A stretch of DNA of 64,000 nucleotides from Luidia sarsii (Eukaryota > Echinodermata > Asteroidea > Paxillosida > Luidiidae), in NCBI GenBank assembly GCA_949987565.1, contig OX465103.1:17679280-17743279 (forward strand), written 5' to 3'. This document shows, in pieces, positions 23,901-33,700 of this stretch; positions within the stretch are counted from its first letter, which is position 1; each line of letters starts with the position of its first letter. The position numbers and the translations under genes were made by a program. Below the pieces are notes generated by a model, which saw only the letters and a list, made by a program, of their open reading frames with translations, ran no database searches and was not told where the DNA came from.

Positions 23901-25933
23901 TTCCTACGTGGCTTGGCTAAAACAGGGCTCGAAATATCCACTAGAATCTAGTGATTTCAGCGTCGGTCTAGTGTTGAATGTGACTGCACTGGAGTGTCTG
24001 TCTAGTGGTTTTTTCTTGCACCATGAAGAAAATGGCACTCAAATATAACTTTGACTTTGACCTGTACAAGTAAACAGCATTTTCTCATGGTATTCCTTTC
24101 ACTGCGTGCAATTTTTTTTTCTTATTTATTTATGGCACAGGTCTAGTAAAAATAGTAAGAGTCCTGTAAGAGTCTTCAGTTACTAGACCTGCTGTCTCGC
24201 ACATTTGTTTCTGAAATTTGAGCCCTGTAAAAGTGGACTGAATTGGCTTTTTTTGGTGCACATTGTCTGTACAAGGGTTCCCTCCCCTGCATGTCAAACT
24301 GCGAGGTGGTCCACCTCAGGTATTTGTCTCCAAAACTTGCCACCTTAGGGGTCAAAATCATGCTTGAAAAAATAGCTCCTAAGCAAATGCAAAAGGCTGT
24401 GTATAATATTTCTAACGTTTCTCTAAAATGTTTCTAAATGGATATGCACATATAACAGTGCTTTAGACTCATTCCCTATCCATTCTGTGACCCATGGAAC
24501 CTTAACATGGTACATCCACTATGTACCAGGACTCATCTAGATATAACATGGTGTTTGCATTGAGGAGAATGCATTACAATGAGGGTTTGCCCTGCTCGAC
24601 ATGACAGCTTGGGCGGGATTCAAATTCGAACCCGCAACTCCCGCTTTCTAGTGCAGACGTCTTAACCACTTGACCACCGAGTTGGTCGAGGTCGAGTGGC
24701 AGATTCCAATATAGCGGCAGGTACTGCAAATCATTGAATTTCATTCTCCTCGACGCAAACATCATGTTCTAACTGAGACGCACTGCGGTGCCTAACCAAT
24801 GCAGCAGTAATAGCGTCAAGTGCTATTATTCATCATCATTTGGCTGAGGAGCAGGCGACTACAAGCTTTCTCCAACTGCTACGGTCTTGGGCCAGAGAAG
24901 CAATTTTGTCAGGTAGCAGCATATCCCTTTAGAATCTCCCAAGAGGTACTTGGCATACGGCCAGTACAATGTGCGAGGCTGTCCTGGTTTCCTCTTCCCA
25001 TGTGGCGGAACATATAGAGCAAATTCTTTCACAAGCTTGTCATCTTTGAGGCGGAGTATATGGCTATCATTAGGTTGTTAAAATTGTACGGTTTCTGACA
25101 GTTTATCGTTGTGAGCATTTCACTGACCATTCTCGTGGCTGTCGGTGGCAGACTCCAGCTTCACCAAGGAGCAGAAGGCTGTGTAGGACTCCTGGCTGAA
25201 TCGTGCTCTCCAGTACTCAACGTATCTGGCAGAAGTAAACATCAGTGATACCAAAACACCTCAACAGTAAATCTATGCATTCATTGAGATCAGACGCCTA
25301 AAGTCCATTCAATTTATCCACTAACATGCCAAATGTCATTTCAGAGCTCATGCATTTTTTGCTTGTTTCTGCCTTTGAGCAAGGCCCACCAAGGATCGAG
25401 ATGTTTGCGATTTCCAATTTGGTCATTCAAATTTCCAATGTACAGTTCGCATCATTTTTGGTGGGTTACCGTAATTTCTGGAATACAAAACAAAAATTAT
25501 AACACAGCTTGTATGTTGATTTTGACCACACAGAGTTTTATACTGCGGCTTATACACTGGGCGGCTTATAAGCTGAGCCTTGAAGAATAAAAATGATATC
25601 AACATGTTTGTATGTGAAATGTGGAGCGCTGCGGCTTATACGCTGGGTGGCTTATAATCCCAAAATTATGGTACATTGTGTACTTCCAAAAGGCTACCTT
25701 TTCAGATCGCAAATGAGATTGACCTCGGCTATGACCAGACTGTGCGTGACCTGGAGGTGCCTGAGAAAGTCCGCCGTGGGGCCAGTGAGGTCAAAGGTCG
25801 TTGAGCAAAGCAAGCACGTTACATCTGCGGCGTCCGCTGAACTGTTCGGGAAGGATTTATCTGGGCTGCCAACTTCGGGAAAGCGGAGAGGTCCCAGCAT
25901 GCTGCCAGTAGACTGGGCTGCATTGCATGCCAT
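17912..25933 (-). CDS. ZNF277: ZNF277, C2H2 zinc finger protein 277 (complete, 8 coding exons)
   Basis: Minus-strand exons 25933-25698, 25225-25128, 23838-23605, 22792-22747, 22093-21875, 20222-20086, 19089-18915 and 18092-17912 join in phase with GT-AG borders to give 441 residues (human about 450). The start is the first ATG in the first exon. C2H2-type units are visible as CLLC..H near residue 40, CLFCREHFEGNRAALFNHMA, CLYCDKTFKDRLTLREHMRK, CLFCTVSTSATKQLEMHMLA and CMHCKEAFSGKEALCDHMTQ. Family signatures are YDKFYVINYLELGKNWE, GLNFYLQVKLINYIRR and the C-terminal YFFPTFENDTLLC. ZNF277 is a nuclear/nucleolar protein linked to uS5 (RPS2) binding and to Polycomb (BMI1) recruitment; that is family knowledge. 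It lies head to head with the DOCK gene. Introns carry a LINE tail, SINE-like, piggyBac-like and hAT-like insertions, none interrupting an exon. Confidence 0.95.
18138..18310 (+). repeat. Copy B of a ~165-bp direct repeat
   Basis: It matches 16900-17060 (see AAAAGGGCCTATTGTGTGTA in both) and lies in the last ZNF277 intron, starting about 45 bp upstream of the last exon's acceptor in gene orientation. Confidence 0.8.
19152..19470 (-). mobile_element. SINE-like element S2 with tRNA-like 3' part (copy 1)
   Basis: On the minus strand, 19261-19183 folds as a tRNA-like cloverleaf: acceptor GGCTGGA with TCCAGTC, D-arm GCTC..GAGT, anticodon-like arm CTGGT-AGGCAAA-ACCAG and T-arm CTCGGGTTCAAATCCCG. 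It is followed by a conserved tail AAAGTTTTCTTTGCCATTC and preceded by about 200 bp shared by other copies (GGAGATATACAGCAGTTAAT and AAGGCCACCATCTAA). Other copies: 22622-22665, 42374-42521, 42560-42862, 51014-51115 and 57800-58055. The conserved tail and copy number argue against a functional tRNA gene. Confidence 0.8.
19470..19691 (+). pseudogene. 3' remnant of a non-LTR retrotransposon (LINE) ORF2
   Basis: A 73-codon plus-strand frame ends in the typical C-terminal tail of many non-LTR reverse-transcriptase ORFs: RCRTKRYLKSFFPRSAALWN, then SLPDS..FPKTYDLARFKRNV, then NSYL. No reverse-transcriptase core (no YADD-type region) lies upstream; instead the S2 SINE-like element abuts it. It is a 5'-truncated insertion in ZNF277 intron 6, antisense to the host gene, and not functional. 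Confidence 0.7.
20612..21303. mobile_element. piggyBac-like non-autonomous element, 684 bp between TTAA sites
   Basis: TTAA at 20612-20615 and 21300-21303 flank inverted ends CCACTTCGCGCTGGG and its complement from CCCCCCGGCGCGAAGTGG. TTAA target duplication with such ends is the piggyBac signature. No transposase frame is visible, so it is non-autonomous. It lies in ZNF277 intron 5. Confidence 0.8.
21533..21607 (+). repeat. Short tandem array, 20-bp unit, 3-4 copies
   Basis: AACTTTTTGCTAAACAAATG is repeated directly with almost no variation, in ZNF277 intron 5. Confidence 0.9.
22217..22470 (+). repeat. Degenerate ~20-bp tandem array
   Basis: Variants of GGTGGCCAAATGGAACTTTT and GGTGGCATATAGATCT repeat over about 250 bp in ZNF277 intron 4. 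They keep a plus-strand frame open that I do not consider coding. Confidence 0.8.
22622..22665 (+). mobile_element. S2 SINE-like fragment (copy 2)
   Basis: Only the T-arm and tail remain: GGTCTCGGGTTCAAGTCC then CAGTCCAGTCAAAGTTTTCT, in ZNF277 intron 4. Confidence 0.7.
22963..23001 (+). repeat. Hammerhead-like repeat (copy 4)
   Basis: GAGAAAGGTCCTGCTAGG with ATCAAAACTTCAGGCC. The stem II hairpin is intact, but the GAAA box is changed to AAAA and the core flank is altered. Confidence 0.55.
23923..24227. mobile_element. hAT-like MITE, 305 bp, CAGGGCTCGAAAT ends
   Basis: The left end CAGGGCTCGAAATATCC and right end GAAATTTGAGCCCTG are inverted repeats. The interior has further partial pairing (CTAGTGATTTCAG, TCAGTTACTAGAC). 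No coding capacity. It lies in ZNF277 intron 2. CAGGG ends are common in hAT elements, but no clean 8-bp duplication was found. Confidence 0.65.
24535..24775 (-). mobile_element. tRNA-like core between inverted ends (family S1, copy 2)
   Basis: The ends CTAGATATAACATGGTGTTT and the complement of AAACATCATGTTCTAACTGA are inverted repeats, continuing inward as GGAGAATG/CATTCTCC. Between them on the minus strand is a tRNA-like core with B-box GGTTCGAATTTG-type sequence (with a small insertion) and CTCGGTGGTCAAGTGGTTAA-type A-box. The structure is inverted repeat, tRNA-like, inverted repeat. It lies in ZNF277 intron 2. Confidence 0.75.
25467..25673. mobile_element. MITE, ~207 bp, TACCGTAATTTCTGG ends
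   Basis: The left end TACCGTAATTTCTGGAATA matches the complement of the right end (TACCATAATTTTGGGATTAT). The interior repeats GCGGCTTATACRCTGGGYGG twice. It sits in ZNF277 intron 1, about 25 bp from the exon 1 donor. Confidence 0.75.
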
Positions 25934-25995
25934 TGCAAGTCTGCAGTCTTGAATGAGGGGGCTGGGGGAGGCTAGAGGATTGAAAACAGGATATA

Positions 25996-26307
25996 CAGGG
26001 ATGTAAGACTTCCGGAAATTTACGGATTTCTGGAAATGTAGCTCGAGATTTTTATTTTGTTATTATTATTATTATTATTTTTTTTAAATTTTATGTCAAA
26101 CAGGTTCCTCAAAGTCAAACTGCTCATATTTATCTGTTAAAACCCTAAAAACTGAAGGGTGCCTGCACACCTGTCGTGAATCTCTCGGTCGAGTAAGCGC
26201 TCACTCGCAGTCACATTTCTCGGTTGTGTAAGCGCTCACTTGCAGTCGCAGTTTATTGGCCTTCAGTGATTTTCAGGAAATAACTTTGTCGGTCACTTAA
26301 ATCCCTG
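25996..26307. mobile_element. hAT-like MITE, CAGGGATGTAA family (copy 1)
   Basis: It begins CAGGGATGTAAGACTTCCGG and ends as the inverted AAATCCCTG. The interior is shared closely with 55656-55968 (TTATCTGTTAAAACCCTAAA, AACTGAAGGGTG, TTTATTGGCCTTC). It lies between the ZNF277 start codon and the DOCK gene start. Confidence 0.75.
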
Positions 26308-26877
26308 GATTTAAACCAGTTTTATAATGTTAGATGAACAGCAACAATGTGGACATCTATTTTGCTAAGTACAATTATATACACTGCAGGTGGTCTAGTT
26401 TTGTAACTTGTATTCATTACGATTGTATTGACATTGTAAATTTAACCAAAATTGTATTGTAGATTTACGTTTTTTTCTCAGACTAGTTTTACAGTGTGGA
26501 TGTGGGTATTAAACTCAAATCGGAAAGAAAAATTGGTTTAATACCCTCACTGTAAAACTAAACGGGTGGAAAAAACCCTAAAATAATCCACAATAGACAA
26601 CTACGTACATGTATTAATTTATGTAGCGAAACAACGCTGTCTTGGGCTACCACTTGCCAAACAAATTTGAGTATTTTTTTCGGCAAGCGGTTGTACCAGA
26701 CCATGGATGTTGTTTACATTACAATTGAATTGGTGGTTTAATTTTAAAGTTTAATTTGGGTTTGGATTATTTATCCAGCATTTTGTTTAACTTTTAGTAT
26801 ACATTGGTTTACATTTATTGATTTAATTTACTTTTACTGTAGTGTTAGTGTTACTGCTAGTGTAACTTTAGTTAAGT

Positions 26878-27168
26878 AGTACTACTACTACTAGTACTAA
26901 GTAGTAGTAGTAGTAGTACTAAAACAGTACTGTCACTGTGTCAGTGTCAGTACAGTACGAACTTCGCAATGGCTGTTGTTATGGCAGTCGTCCGTGTGGT
27001 TCCCTGACTTCACAGTATTTGTCACTAAATGTCAGGATGTTTAGCTCTTGGAACCAGACTATCAGCTAATAGACTGGTTCAACCAGCCTGCAATGCTGAC
27101 GAAATACAATCAAGTCAGGGAACCACACGGACGACTGCCGTAACAACAGCCACTGCGTACTAACTTAG
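26878..27168. repeat. Long foldback with TAC/TAG flank in the ZNF277-DOCK intergenic region
   Basis: A TAC/TAG tract (26878-26925) precedes a foldback whose left arm (from about 26958, GCAATGGCTGTTGTTATGGC, through GTCCGTGTGGTTCCCTGACT) pairs with the right arm ending near 27165 (AGTCAGGGAACCACACGGAC). Pairing continues inward through GAACCAGACTATCAG and CTAATAGACTGGTTC, so almost the whole 210 bp can form one hairpin. Confidence 0.8.
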
Positions 27169-27708
27169 TACAACTACAAGTACAAGTCAACTTATTTAGC
27201 TTATTTTTATGTACACAGTCAGTGGTCACAGTCACATTCATGACAATGAGGCCGAGGGTATCAAACTAAAATATTGCCCTTAAATCTTGCCCGGAATTTT
27301 GGAGCACATAATTTCTTCGAGATAAAAAAAAGCTTACACAAAATCATTGACATACATGTGTGCAGAGACTGAGTCGCTCTTCCAACACGAATCAACACTG
27401 TCAAGTCAAGTAAATAAGTATTCACTGCGCGCTGCCATGTTAGGCACGTTCCATTGACATTATTTTTATATTTCAATACTAACTATTTATGTCAGTTTGT
27501 ATTATGGATTAAATAGCGTTATATAAATATATTAATTCTAAATCAAAGTTATTGGAGAATAAGAAGTAATCTAAATATTCTATAAACGTATCAAAACCCC
27601 ATTTGAAAGAGCCTAAAAAGTCTGTCACAATTTGTCGGGGTCAGAGTTCACGGTGCTCATTGTCATTTGTCAATTTTTGTCACAAGTTGGAAATCATTTA
27701 GTGAGTTT

Positions 27709-27724
27709 ACTTCCGTCATCTTGC
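27709..27724 (+). promoter_or_regulatory. Possible ETS/YY1-type initiator motif upstream of DOCK
   Basis: ACTTCCGTCATCTTGC lies 32 bp upstream of the main ATG. It contains an inverted ETS-like GGAAGT core and an AAGATG element resembling YY1 sites found near start sites of TATA-less promoters. No TATA box is visible. This is motif resemblance only. Confidence 0.3.
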
Positions 27725-27735
27725 CGTGCTTGCTC

Positions 27736-27771
27736 ATGGCGAAAGCTGCACCAAAATGTGGAAACCAGTGA
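27736..27771 (+). other. Upstream ORF overlapping the DOCK start codon
   Basis: An ATG at 27736 opens an 11-residue frame ending TGA at 27769-27771. It is in a different frame and overlaps the main ATG at 27756. Its context (C at -3, G at +4) is weaker than that of the main ATG (A at -3). It matters only if transcription starts upstream of 27736, which the sequence does not prove. Confidence 0.5.
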
Positions 27772-30700
27772 CGGAGAAGAAGGTGGCAGTCGGTGAGGAA
27801 CATTCGATTTCTTCTGAAACGGTTGTCACGCAATTTGGGTCATTTTTGGGAGAGGTTTGGGCCTTTCAGGAACCCCTTTTTTGTGGGAGCGGTCGGTTCA
27901 TCACAAATGAAATGGGGGACATGTTGCCGAGCTGTTTTCAAGGAAAGTAAATATTGATATTTATCAAACCACGACCATTGCCTTTTAAAACTTATTCAAA
28001 CCAAAACGAAATAAAACCGTCAATAAAACTCGTCACTGTTTGGGATAAATCAATGAAACGTACTCCGTTTGTGACAGTTGCAATTCTGACTTCAGTTCTG
28101 AAACTGAGCAGGTCAAGTGTGCAGCGCCACGGCACTAGCAAGTAGCATAACATTGTATTTGTAGCACTAGGTAGCACTACTCCACTAGCAATAGCAGTAG
28201 CACAGTAGCACAGTAGCAGTTGCAGACAGACACATTCGTTTGATGAATAATGCCATACAGATACACGGAGTAGTACTAGTAGTAGTACTACAACTTACAA
28301 GTATTAATAACAATATAATGATTATGAAGGTAGCGATGTGTTGCCATGCCAAGACTGTAGTACTACTACTACTAGTACTAGTAGTACTACTACTACTAGT
28401 ACGTAGTAGTACTACTAGTAGTACGTAGTAGTACTACTAGTACTAGTACTTGTAGTAGATTGCTACATAGTACATGTACAGTAACTTGCTCTTAAAAGTG
28501 TTTTTGATTTGATCGTCCTACAACTACAACTACAAGTACAACTACAAGGGCAAGAGTGACAGTGTGGGGACACGTTCTAATCACTTTGGCGGGAAAAAGA
28601 CAACAAACCGACAAATCTACGGCGTATGGTGTTGCGACTCCTACTCTGGCTTCTCCAACTCCTTCCAAGTCATACATGTACGTTATATGGTTCATCGTGG
28701 ATGTCTGCCCAATTGAGAGAATTTTGCCCATTTTTTGGGGGAGCACTGTATGAGTATGGCCAAAACAGAACAAGAGCAAAACTGTCGGTGATGTATGACG
28801 TGCGCGACCTCCGACCTGACCAGGTGGTAGGGATTTCTTTATATTGATGACTGTTACCAGAGGCGACGGTGTGCTAACCTACATTACAGCGCAGCCAAGC
28901 GAGCGTGAGCTGTCCGGGTCATCGCCGCTCGGAAATCGGCCCTGAATTTATTATTTTATTTTATTTATCTATTAATTTATTTAAATTTCCGGGATATACA
29001 CATCACGCACAGATATAAATAAATGGGCAAACAAATAAATGAATCAAACAAACAAAGAAAAAAAATGAGTAGTATCAAAAGTAAAAAGGAAAAATCCAAA
29101 GTAGTAACAAAAATAATATACAAAATTTTGAGGGCCTCATGTTTCGATCCTAGCAGGACCTTTCTCAAAGGCAGTTTGCAACATTTTTGCACTAAAGAAT
29201 AATGACAACAAAAACAACATCCAATTACATGTAGCTCCCGTAGGATCGCTCCAAAGAAACTAGTTTCTGTCAGGGGGCTCTCCAACCTAATTCGACAATT
29301 TATGAAAAATATCTCAGATTCAATAACAAATGTACATTTGCCAGTTATAAATTGGAATAATATAGGCCTATAGGACAGATTTAATCATCTATGACAATAT
29401 TTAATATAAAAAAGAAGAATTAAATGTAAAATGCAATTTTGTTTGGAAGATACAAAGTTATAATATTCAAAAATTTATAATTTCAACGCACATACACCCT
29501 CCCATGTCACTGTCCTGGCAGGGCTATTGTATTCAGGGCCAATGTCCCTGTGGCAGTGACCCACACTGGCACACAGCTCACACTCGCTTGGCTGCGCTGT
29601 ACAGCAGGTTAGCACGCCTCAGGTAACATACATTGTTGATGTAAAGAAGTCGCTACCATTCTGTATTGTTTCATATAAATGTTGCGGCCAATAATTTGAA
29701 AATGGTAACATCACCATTCACCAACACGTTTGCAAACAATCAGGTTTGCTCACACAGTGTTTACAAAGTGCATAATTTTGTATCACAGGAAATTATCTAT
29801 TTCACTTTCCATGTGGTCCAGAGTGATGCTACATTTTTATCTGATGATGAAAATATGAATCACACACATAAATATAGGGTGGATCTTCTTGGAAAGTGGA
29901 AGCTCTGGTTGTTTGACTTTAATTTTCAAAGTACTCAATGTCTATATTACGGACTTACAATTAAGGTTGTTCGATATTTCGATATATCGTGATATCGCGA
30001 TATCGCTTTCCGGCGATTATCATATCGAGCGCATTTCAGGATATCGCGATATTTTCGATATCGCGATATCGAAAAAAGTATCGCGATATCGAAAAAAAAT
30101 CTGGTTTCCCAACCCCATTATCACCTGTCTGTAAGCTTGTATAGCGTGGCCATCAGAGAGATCTTGAAGGGCGATAAGCTTTCGTTAGTAAAAACAACGA
30201 AAAACCCGAAACGGCAAGGGGAGAGGAGCGCCAGCCAGCCATTTGACTCTTGCATTGCGCGCGGTCTCCACAAAGGCAATGCGTCGGCAACATACCCACT
30301 GCAAGTGCAAGCTCACTTCCGGTGTTGGTAGCACACTTTTCGTACAGCGCGACCTCGGTACGCTGGGCACGCACAGCAACTCCTGTTTGGGCCATTTTCC
30401 CCCATGTGGCCTACATAAGTTATCCGATCGTTTACAAATTACAATATTATCCAGGCTGCAAAAATTGCAGATTCAATTTCCTACCGATGTCTCCCAATGC
30501 AGCCAAATATAACGTAAAAATACATACTTTACATTATTATGTTTTAATCTCAGGAAATCAAAATCAAAATCGAAGAGGAAAGACGTTGGAAAAACGTCAC
30601 TGTTCATAACGCACGTGCGACCTCTGATTTCTCGATCCTTCCATGCTGCTCTGGTACCCGCCACGCAGTTGTACTAAATGCACGTGTAAGGCAACGTACA

Positions 30701-33700
30701 CCAGTTAAGTATGGCCAGGCCATTTGCACATCGTGTACACCAAAGTTCGGTGGACTTTTTTTTTTTTTGGGGGGGGGGGTCGCGTCGCGATCTATTCCAA
30801 CTTGAATGATTCCAACTTGGACGTGTATACTAACAATCATTTTGCGGCGTGGATGAGAAAGGGTGAACTGCTGCTTTATTCTCCTTATTAGCAGCCCCCC
30901 CCCCAAAAAAAAGTACAGTAGACATTTTTCCAGTACGACCGAAAGGGACATCAGATTTTGTTCAACTTCAAGGTGATCGTTATGCCGACGTAAATGTACT
31001 GATGGTTTGTCTCCCCTCATGAATATTAATCTGAAGACCCATTGGCTCTGGCCAGACATGTATTTTTGTGACGTCATATGTAAGCATCGAGTTGCTGAAA
31101 ACCGCCTGGGATATCGTCTTTTTTTAATGTAATAACGTATTCTTAATACATCAACAAACAAAAGTTTCGTTTTGGCGTATACTTTTAAAAGAGTGACCTG
31201 GGATAGTTGTTTTAATTTTTGTTCGATGATAAATGAGGAGTTTAAGGGGGGGTTCAACAATTGGTAACTATGGCTAAAAGTTAGATGCATTTGCTACATA
31301 TAAGTTTCAGGCAATCATTGTGTGTATTGAATAGAAATCCAGGTCACTACCTTGACTTCCGCTTACGCACCAGATATCGCGATAATATCGAATATCGCGA
31401 TATATTCCTGACGATATATCGAAACCAAAAATTCCGGATATCGAACAACCTTACTTACAATGTAGGTATACCGCTAGTTAATAGTCCTGAAATGGATGAT
31501 ATGCTCTAAAAAGTTGTAAGTTTAGGACACAGAAGCACCCTACATAGTTAAGTTCCTGATACAGCTCAGCCTGTAGCTGAAAAATATACATCAATATTTT
31601 CATCACCTTTTGTGAGTATGGTACAGTACATGTATGTGGCCATGATAGTACTTGAGTCCACTTCCTGGTTTGCCATGAAAAATGGTATTTCCATTTGAAG
31701 AACATTGGTATTGGTTTTGTCAACTCGCCACGTCCATGTACATGTACACATCTACGGTAGTAACACTTTGCAAGGTTTTAGTGTATGTGTACATACATGT
31801 AAATGTGCACTTGTACAGTAAATTGGAAGAACTTTGTCGACTTTTGTTTGTAAAGGGTCTGTAAAGTGTAAACATTGTGCACCACAAGTACCAGTGCCTA
31901 CGTGTACCAGTGCCTACGTGTACCAGTGCCTACGTGTACCAGTGCCTACGTGTACCAGTGCCTACGTGTACCAGTGCCTACGTGTACCAGTGCCTACGTG
32001 TACCAGTGCCTACGTGTACCAGTGCCTACGTGTACCAGTGCCTACGTGTACCAGTGCCTACGTGTACCAGTGCCTACGTGTACCAGTGCCTACGTGTACC
32101 AGTGCCTACGTGTACCAGTGCCTACGTGTACCAGTGCCTACGTGTACCAGTGCCTACGTGTACCAGTGCCTACGTGTACCAGTGCCTACGTGTACCAGTG
32201 CCTACGTGTACCAGTGCCTACGTGTACCAGTGCCTACGTGTACCAGTGCCTACGTGTACCAGTGCCTACGTGTACCAGTGCCTACGTGTACCAATGCCTA
32301 CGTGTACCAGTGCCTACGTGTACCAGTGCCTACATGTACATGTATACATGTATACATGTACATGTACCAGTGCCTACATGTACCAGTGCCTACATGTACC
32401 AGTGCCTACATGTACATGTACATGTACCAGTGCCTACATGTACCAGTGCCTACATGTACCAGTGCCTACATGTACATGTACCAGTGCCTACAGTTGTGTA
32501 CATGTTGTAGTTGTACCAGTGCCTACATGTATGTACATGTACCAGTGCCTACATGTACATGTTACGTGTACATGTACATGTATCTGCCCACAGTGCCCAC
32601 TACCTACATGTACAATGTACATGTAGGCTTCAGTCTTATACCTACAAATTACATGTACACATGTATACGTAGCTCCTTATTTACTCTCAGTGCAGAAAAA
32701 CTAGCAAAAACTGTGCATGAATAAACGGTAACCATGACAAATAAATTTGATCAGTTCTGCTGTTTGCACCTTAGAAAGCCTTTTTTGCCCTTGTCCCTTT
32801 GGAAAAAAATGTAGACAATACTCCAAGAGTCCAAGTATAGCAGTAATGTTACATGTATGAGCTTAAATTAAATAATTATCCCTACCGGGGATGTGTTTCT
32901 AGCACATGACCTGAATCCTGCACAATCCTACAATCCTTAACTTAAAAGCCCCAAACCTGACAGTCCAACAGTGTCCCCCTGGATCATTGGTACATGTACA
33001 TGTACCCTCTCCTTTTTATGATAATGTATATTTTTACTATCAAGTGCCCTCCATCACATTGCGCCTTGTAACTTGGATCCTGCATTTTCCTACAGTGACA
33101 AAAACTCCACATGACATGTCCTCAATCCTGCAAATTCCTACTGCATGCATCAACTACCACATGCCCTCAATCCTACACATTCCTACACTAGGACAATATG
33201 ATTCTGTAGGATTTGGTAAAGTTACATGTAAGGTTTTAAAGCAAGGCTTCACAGCCCACACGTTTTGTTTCCAGTGATCCTTTTCGGATGGTAAATCATG
33301 AATGTTCAATGTACATGTATGTAAAAGCAAATTCCCTGTACTGTACGTACCGGTATATAATTTAACATACCGGTACATGTACATGTACAATGTACATACG
33401 CTACATAGTTGTACTGGTGGTATACACATGTACAGTATACATAGATGCTGATGGCTCTATGGCAGCAAACTTACAAAAGTTACAATTTCACTGTACAGTA
33501 CATGTACATGTACAGTACATGTACATGTACAGTACATGTACACATATCGGTCCTTTTTAACTGCTGTGCACATGCGCAGAACAACATGTGCATGTTCAGA
33601 ACCACCAGAATGGCGGTTTGTGTGCTTTACAGAAGCCTCTGAAAGTCTCTTTGAGATACTTTGCTGGCCTAACATGCAGTGGCCGTAGGCCAGTGTTATG

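Noticed and set aside
30604..31290. 228-codon minus frame inside the hAT-like element as a transposase
   Set aside because: It shows no DDE or hAT dimerisation-type motifs and includes homopolymer runs; the element appears non-autonomous.
31888..32333. CRISPR-like array
   Set aside because: The units are directly adjacent with no unique spacers, and the context is an animal intron.
31834..32724. 296-codon VPVPTCTSAYVYQCLR repeat frame
   Set aside because: It is translated from a 16-bp tandem repeat that is open in all three frames with the same peptide, inside DOCK intron 1.
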